A stretch of DNA of 10,929 bases from NCBI GenBank assembly GCA_026770615.1, contig MU631422.1, positions 259,128-270,056 of the forward strand. Reading direction: 5' to 3'. Below the pieces are notes generated by a model. It saw nothing but the letters and a program-made list of their open reading frames with translations, did not search any database and had not been told where the DNA came from. Shown one piece after another: positions 7,817 to 10,929 of this stretch. The first letter of the stretch is position 1. Each line of letters starts with the position of its first letter. The position numbers and the translations under genes are program-made. Origin of the DNA: Pavlovales sp. CCMP2436. Lineage: Eukaryota; Haptophyta; Pavlovophyceae; Pavlovales.

Positions 7817-9768
7817 TGATTGCGGACATTCTGCAGGCCTCGACCCTGACGTCCGAGGCGGCCATCACGCTTGCCGCGGCGGTCGTAGATGCGGTGCGTG
7901 CTGTCGCGCTGCCGGGCGAGCCGTACGCGGCGGCGGTTGCGACGGGCAGCGCGAGCGCATTGCTCGATTACCGCATCAACTCGTTTGCTCGCCTTATCGA
8001 CTCCTGCCCCGCCGACGGCGAACTGGCGCTCGACAAGCAGCGCTTCGACGCGCTTGCCTCAGCGGCGGCCGCTCGCTGGCGCCATTTTGGACTCGGCCGC
8101 GGCTTCGACGCGTGGCGTGCCCACTTGCGCGCACTGCGCCGCGCTACCGACTCGAAGTGGGCGGTGTACGCGTTACGTACACACCTGAACGCGACGGAGC
8201 TAACCGCAAGCCACCGGAGGGAGTCTATGCGCGCACAAGATGTGCGCGCGTGCCGCGTTGCGGTGTGCACGTGGCTGCGATTTTGCAGCGTCGGCGTCGG
8301 GCTCGCATTCCTGCGCGTAGCCAACGGCCGTCGGCGAGCGGGCGCGGCAGGCGCGGCCTACGCTGAGCGGCGGAGCGGCTCGGGCCGGCTGCACTCGCTG
8401 GCACTGCGCGCGACGCTGCGCGTGTGGCGGCGGCAGCTCATGGCCGGGCAGGCGCGCTGGGGTGCGCTGGTCGGCAAGTTGCTCGCCAGCCTGCCGGTGC
8501 TCGCCCGGGTGGACTGGTCTGCGGACGCCGCCGCGCGGGCGGGCGAGCCCCTGCGCCTGCGCGCCGCGTCGGGCGCGTGGCGGGCGCGCGTCGCACAGCG
8601 GCTGGTCCGGACCGGCGAGCTGCTCGTCGCCGTCCTCGGCTGGCGCGCACGCTCCGTCCACCGCCTGCTCCGCCGGTGGTCGGCACGCTGCGCCGCAGAC
8701 GGGGCGCGCGCCGAGCTCGCCGCCGACGCCGCGGCCGCCGCCGCGCTCGGCGCGGCCACGCGCCGCTGGCGCGGGCGCGCTGCCCTCCCGACCGCCGCCA
8801 GCCTCGCCACCGTGGCTACCGTGCGCGTGCGCGCAGTCGGGCTCGCCTGCTGGCACCGGCACGCGCGCCCGGCCGAGTGGCGCAGCGCACGCGGCTCGGC
8901 AGCCGCCGCCTCGCTCGCGCGCGCACGCGCCTGGACCTCGCGCAGGGTGGCTCGCCTACGGGCGCGCGCGTGGGTGGCGTGGCTGCGCGCGGCGGCAATC
9001 CCTGCCTGCAGAAGCCAGCTGCGCGCGCACACGCGGCACTCCCAGCTGGCCGAGGCGGTGCACACCTGGCGGCTCCGCGCGCGCCTGTTGGTATTGGCGA
9101 GCGACGGCCTACGCCACGCTTTGGCCACCGGCGCGCTGCGCATGTGGGTGCTGGCGTCCGTGGCCGCCTCGGCGCGCGCGGATGCTCGCGCGCGGCTCGA
9201 GCGGCTGCAGGGCAGGGCGCAGGCGGCGCGGCGCTTACGGCGGCTGCTGCTCGCGCTCGCGCTCGCCGGCGCGGTGCGTGCGCGCGCGCTGCTCGCCGCG
9301 CACTGGTGGGCGCGCGCGCGGCTACGTCGGCTGCGCGCGCGCGCGCACGCGCAGTGCGCACGCACCGCCGTAGCGCTGGCCGCCGAGCTCGCGGACGCCT
9401 TCCGCGGCGCGCGGCGCGCGCTCCGCCGCTTCGGCCGCCGGGCGGAGTGGCGCGCAAGGCGGGCGGCCGCGCGGCGGGCGGCCGTGCTCGCGGCGGCGCT
9501 CGATTGCTACATCACGTTCCACGCGCGCCGATCCGCCGCGCGCCAGCTCGCAGCCGCGCTGTCGCAGGACGCGCGTGCGCATGCAGCCGCGCGGCGCGTG
9601 CACGCGGCGTGGCGGTCGTGGGAGGCGCGGCCGCGGCGCAGATTGACGCGGCGGCTCGACGGCGGCATCCTCGGCGGCGGCGCGCCCGGCCGCGCGGAGG
9701 TGGATGCGACCGTCGCCTCGATCTGCCGCTTTCATGCGCGCGTCGCCGCCCGGGTGGCGGCGCTCTGA
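7816..9768 (+). CDS. Trp-repeat, Arg/Ala-rich helical protein, Sfi1-like
   Basis: A single 650-codon frame ends at TGA 9766-9768, where composition drops abruptly to AT-rich. The ATG at 7816 is the first in-frame Met after a TGA near 7670. The protein is basic and dominated by Ala, Arg and Leu, with Trp recurring in ALRMWVLA, TLRVWRRQL, ASGAWRARV, ATRRWRGRA, AVHTWRLRA and LLRRWSARC. Trp at about residues 204, 255, 288, 318, 346, 389, 418 and 444 are mostly 26-33 apart, some at double spacing. Sfi1-family proteins have this design: a long helix with L/A-x-x-W-R motifs that each bind a centrin at basal bodies or spindle poles. The match is by pattern only. The extreme GC content opens long frames on other frames and the opposite strand, but only this one has the periodic Trp, strong GC3 and a sensible stop. 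Low sequence complexity leaves room for another coiled or helical family. Confidence 0.68.
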   Translation: MIADILQASTLTSEAAITLAAAVVDAVRAVALPGEPYAAAVATGSASALLDYRINSFARLIDSCPADGELALDKQRFDALASAAAARWRHFGLGRGFDAWRAHLRALRRATDSKWAVYALRTHLNATELTASHRRESMRAQDVRACRVAVCTWLRFCSVGVGLAFLRVANGRRRAGAAGAAYAERRSGSGRLHSLALRATLRVWRRQLMAGQARWGALVGKLLASLPVLARVDWSADAAARAGEPLRLRAASGAWRARVAQRLVRTGELLVAVLGWRARSVHRLLRRWSARCAADGARAELAADAAAAAALGAATRRWRGRAALPTAASLATVATVRVRAVGLACWHRHARPAEWRSARGSAAAASLARARAWTSRRVARLRARAWVAWLRAAAIPACRSQLRAHTRHSQLAEAVHTWRLRARLLVLASDGLRHALATGALRMWVLASVAASARADARARLERLQGRAQAARRLRRLLLALALAGAVRARALLAAHWWARARLRRLRARAHAQCARTAVALAAELADAFRGARRALRRFGRRAEWRARRAAARRAAVLAAALDCYITFHARRSAARQLAAALSQDARAHAAARRVHAAWRSWEARPRRRLTRRLDGGILGGGAPGRAEVDATVASICRFHARVAARVAAL

Positions 9769-9871
9769 CCAGGAGGACAGCCTATAATTTATACACATCT
9801 TGGCAATTTCCATGAACTTAGTTAACTTACAAGTACAACTTGGAGCTTATTTTAACTATATTACTGATAGA

Positions 9872-9957
9872 GATTCAAGCTGACGTCTGACTGTCCTGGA
9901 AGTTGTGCTGGTCTGAGCGCGGTGTCGTCCATATTGCCTGCTGCGCTGGCTTGGGCA
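9872..9957 (+). repeat. Dispersed repeat, copy 2
   Basis: This copy shares blocks GATTCAAGCTGACGTCTGAC, GTTGTGCTGGTCTGAGCG, ATTGCCTGCTGCG and CTGGCTTGGGC, in order, with 5854-5954. It lies just beyond the stop of the Trp-repeat gene, about 4 kb from copy 1. Confidence 0.85.
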
Positions 9958-10133
9958 CACTATGCAGTGGAGCTTTACTGCACACTGACTACATAGTAAA
10001 GTATCATAGTTAATCTGTACTGTGGTTCACCTAGGCCGGCGTCTGAGTCTGACTGTCCGGAAAATCTGAAAATATTATGCATTATTTAATGCACTATTAA
10101 AAGCGCCAGAATCAAAGTCGAACAGAAATTAAA

Positions 10134-10139
10134 TTTATT
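10134..10139 (-). promoter_or_regulatory. Possible AATAAA polyadenylation signal
   Basis: TTTATT on the plus strand reads AATAAA on the minus strand, 260 nt past the proteasome stop codon. The context TTTATTAACG also occurs in the candidate at 2033-2038. The surrounding DNA is AT-rich, so chance is possible. Confidence 0.22.
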
Positions 10140-10399
10140 AACGAAGTTACATTTCAAAAATTACAAAGCCTGCTACACTGTAGATATAAATTGCGATGCG
10201 AGCCTGGAGTGCATAGCAATCGATGCGCGATCGTTTATCGGAGCGTGCCACCGCCCTATTCAGTTTCGAGGCTGACGAGCTGCTGAGGTCACAGGTCGCA
10301 AGCGGTTCGACCCACTTCGCGGCCGAGCGCCGGTCGCGGCGACTGCGGCCCGTGCGTAGGCGTAGCGTGCGGCAGCTGAGCACCCCCCCCCCAGTCCCT

Positions 10400-10531
10400 C
10401 TAGTCATACTTGAGGTCAAACTTCTCCGCGTGCACGCCATCCTTGTCGATGACCCAGATGTCCACGTGGTCGCCCGTCGTGATGTCGCGCTCGCCAGCCG
10501 AGGTGAAGGCGTCCTTGATGATGTTAATCAC
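10400..10531 (-). CDS. PSMB1: 20S proteasome subunit beta-6 (PSMB1/PRE7/PBF1 type), last exon
   Basis: The exon encodes 43 residues: VINIIKDAFTSAGERDITTG, then DHVDIWVIDKDGV and a tail ending LKYD, with TAG at 10400-10402. This matches the conserved C terminus of the beta-6 subunit, with pattern (V)-I-K-(L)V-D-F-SA-ERD-TGD-(L)-I-V-KDG and a final acidic Asp, which packs in the catalytic-core beta ring but is itself non-catalytic. On the minus strand the exon is preceded by a pyrimidine-rich stretch and CGCGCAG at the acceptor (10532-10533), and upstream translation immediately becomes a low-complexity Pro/Arg string, as expected of an intron. About 200 upstream residues must lie in further exons, mostly outside the window. 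The symbol is by family; the locus name in this organism is unknown. Confidence 0.83.
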   Translation of the reverse strand: MINIIKDAFTSAGERDITTGDHVDIWVIDKDGVHAEKFDLKYD

Positions 10532-10665
10532 CTGCGCGAAGGGGGGGCGGGGAGGGGGGGGAGGGCGGGGAGCTGGCCGGTGAGAGGGCAGCGTGGTGCG
10601 CGCTCTCTCTCTTTTTTGTTTCTTTTTTTCGTTTCTTATCTCCATCCGTGAGTTCTCCGCACTGT
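10532..10665 (-). other. Intron sequence upstream of the proteasome exon
   Basis: On the minus strand this holds the 3' part of a proteasome intron, G/C-rich near the acceptor. On the plus strand 10598-10640 is a strong pyrimidine tract (CTCTCTCTCTTTTTTGTTTC and onward), which could equally serve a plus-strand acceptor at about 10652. The intron's 5' end is not identified. Confidence 0.4.
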
Positions 10666-10803
10666 ATGAGAGATGAGCCGGCCTGCGAGACGCTAACGGT
10701 GGGCGCGCCGGCCACGCAGCCGGGTTTGCGCTATGTGTTCAACTACATGGGCATCAATGACGATTTCGAGAAAATTATCCACCGACACCGGAAAGCAGAA
10801 TAT
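10666..10803 (+). CDS. Possible plus-strand exon of an unknown gene
   Basis: Between a plus-strand pyrimidine tract and a TG microsatellite, one plus-strand frame reads as a normal-looking protein: MRDEPACETLTVGAPATQPG, then LRYVFNYMGINDDFEKIIHR and HRKAEY. The residue balance is ordinary and non-repetitive, unlike the surrounding frames. Minus-strand frames of the same stretch hit stops or give no match to the missing part of the proteasome subunit. It could be an internal or first exon, with a donor near 10804 (TAT|GTTTGT). I do not recognise a family. If real, it overlaps the expected upstream intron of the proteasome gene on the other strand. Confidence 0.3.
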
Positions 10804-10810
10804 GTTTGTA

Positions 10811-10864
10811 ATGTGTGTGTGTGTGTGTGTATGCGTGTATGTACACACACACACACACACACAC
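10811..10864. repeat. TG/CA microsatellites in inverted arrangement
   Basis: A (TG)n run at about 10811-10830 is followed, after ATGCGTGTAT, by an (AC)n run at about 10842-10864. The two are reverse complements, so they could fold into a long hairpin and are prone to length change. Confidence 0.9.
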
Positions 10865-10913
10865 ATTCCAAATAAATGGCGGGGTCTGCTTATCACTGCG
10901 CATGGATGCAGAG

Positions 10914-10929
10914 TTTTTTTTTTTTTTTT
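10914..10929 (+). repeat. Poly-T tract at the window edge
   Basis: The window ends in at least 15 consecutive T after CAGAG. The tract may continue beyond the edge. It resembles the poly-T tracts in the first gene's intron. Confidence 0.9.

Larger units (their letters stand above)
9769..10399. other. AT-rich spacer between convergent genes
   Basis: This spacer holds the 3' flanks of the Trp-repeat gene and of the proteasome exon. It contains dispersed repeat copy 2 (9872-9957), a shorter relative near 10029-10060, a CTTTACT/AGTAAAG inverted pair (9973-9979, 9995-10001) and a TGCATTA-TT-TAATGCA palindrome at 10078-10093. The last 150 nt are GC-rich again without a convincing frame. Confidence 0.5.

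Noticed and set aside
8358..9815. Long open frames on the minus strand (8358-9365) and in another plus frame (8424-9815) over the Trp-repeat gene
   Set aside because: They are composition shadows of very GC-rich DNA: low-complexity Arg/Ala/Pro/Gly translations, no motif periodicity, and ends unrelated to the composition break at 9768.
10640..10690. Short minus-strand stretch reading QAGSSLIQ, reminiscent of the AGS/SLI segment of beta-6 subunits
   Set aside because: Only seven or eight residues resemble the family, the next expected segment is missing, and there is no clear donor; likely coincidence.

Overview
The window looks like nuclear DNA from a GC-rich unicellular eukaryote, most likely a microalga. 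The exact lineage cannot be fixed from the sequence; haptophyte- or pelagophyte-like is a guess. The evidence is GT-AG introns interrupting recognisable eukaryotic proteins, very GC-rich coding exons set in AT-richer repeat-laden spacers, mono- and dinucleotide microsatellites, a proteasome beta-subunit exon, an ER-type DnaJ with a spliced J domain, and a Sel1-MYND protein. No bacterial operon, tRNA, rRNA or CRISPR structure was seen.

Layout from left to right. (1) 53-1477, plus strand: the last two visible exons of an unrecognised protein, separated by a 1,023-nt intron built of degenerate repeats, poly-T tracts and near-perfect 22-nt copies of both exon boundaries. (2) 2307-3337, minus strand: a Sel1-repeat protein ending in a MYND zinc finger, with an in-frame TAG and a frame-breaking deletion near its N terminus, so probably a recent pseudogene. 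(3) 3338-6489: a long gene-poor, repeat-rich stretch with a 64-bp tandem duplication, a 169-bp MITE-like element with 24-bp terminal inverted repeats, and pieces of a dispersed repeat family that reappears near 9.9 kb. (4) 6490-7602, minus strand: a class B (type II) DnaJ co-chaperone with a signal peptide and one 87-nt in-frame intron. (5) 7816-9768, plus strand, divergent from the DnaJ gene across 213 bp: a large Ala/Arg/Trp-rich helical protein whose regularly spaced Trp motifs resemble the centrin-binding repeats of Sfi1. (6) 10400-10531, minus strand: the C-terminal exon of the 20S proteasome subunit beta-6 (PSMB1/PRE7/PBF1 type), with a possible opposite-strand exon just beyond it.

The genes do not form an obvious pathway. 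They are ordinary eukaryotic housekeeping or accessory genes, and the shared DnaJ/Sfi1-like promoter region is the only clear arrangement linking two of them. The most unusual material is the first gene's intron, which carries relics of its own flanking exon edges and looks like a record of intron gain or growth by duplication.
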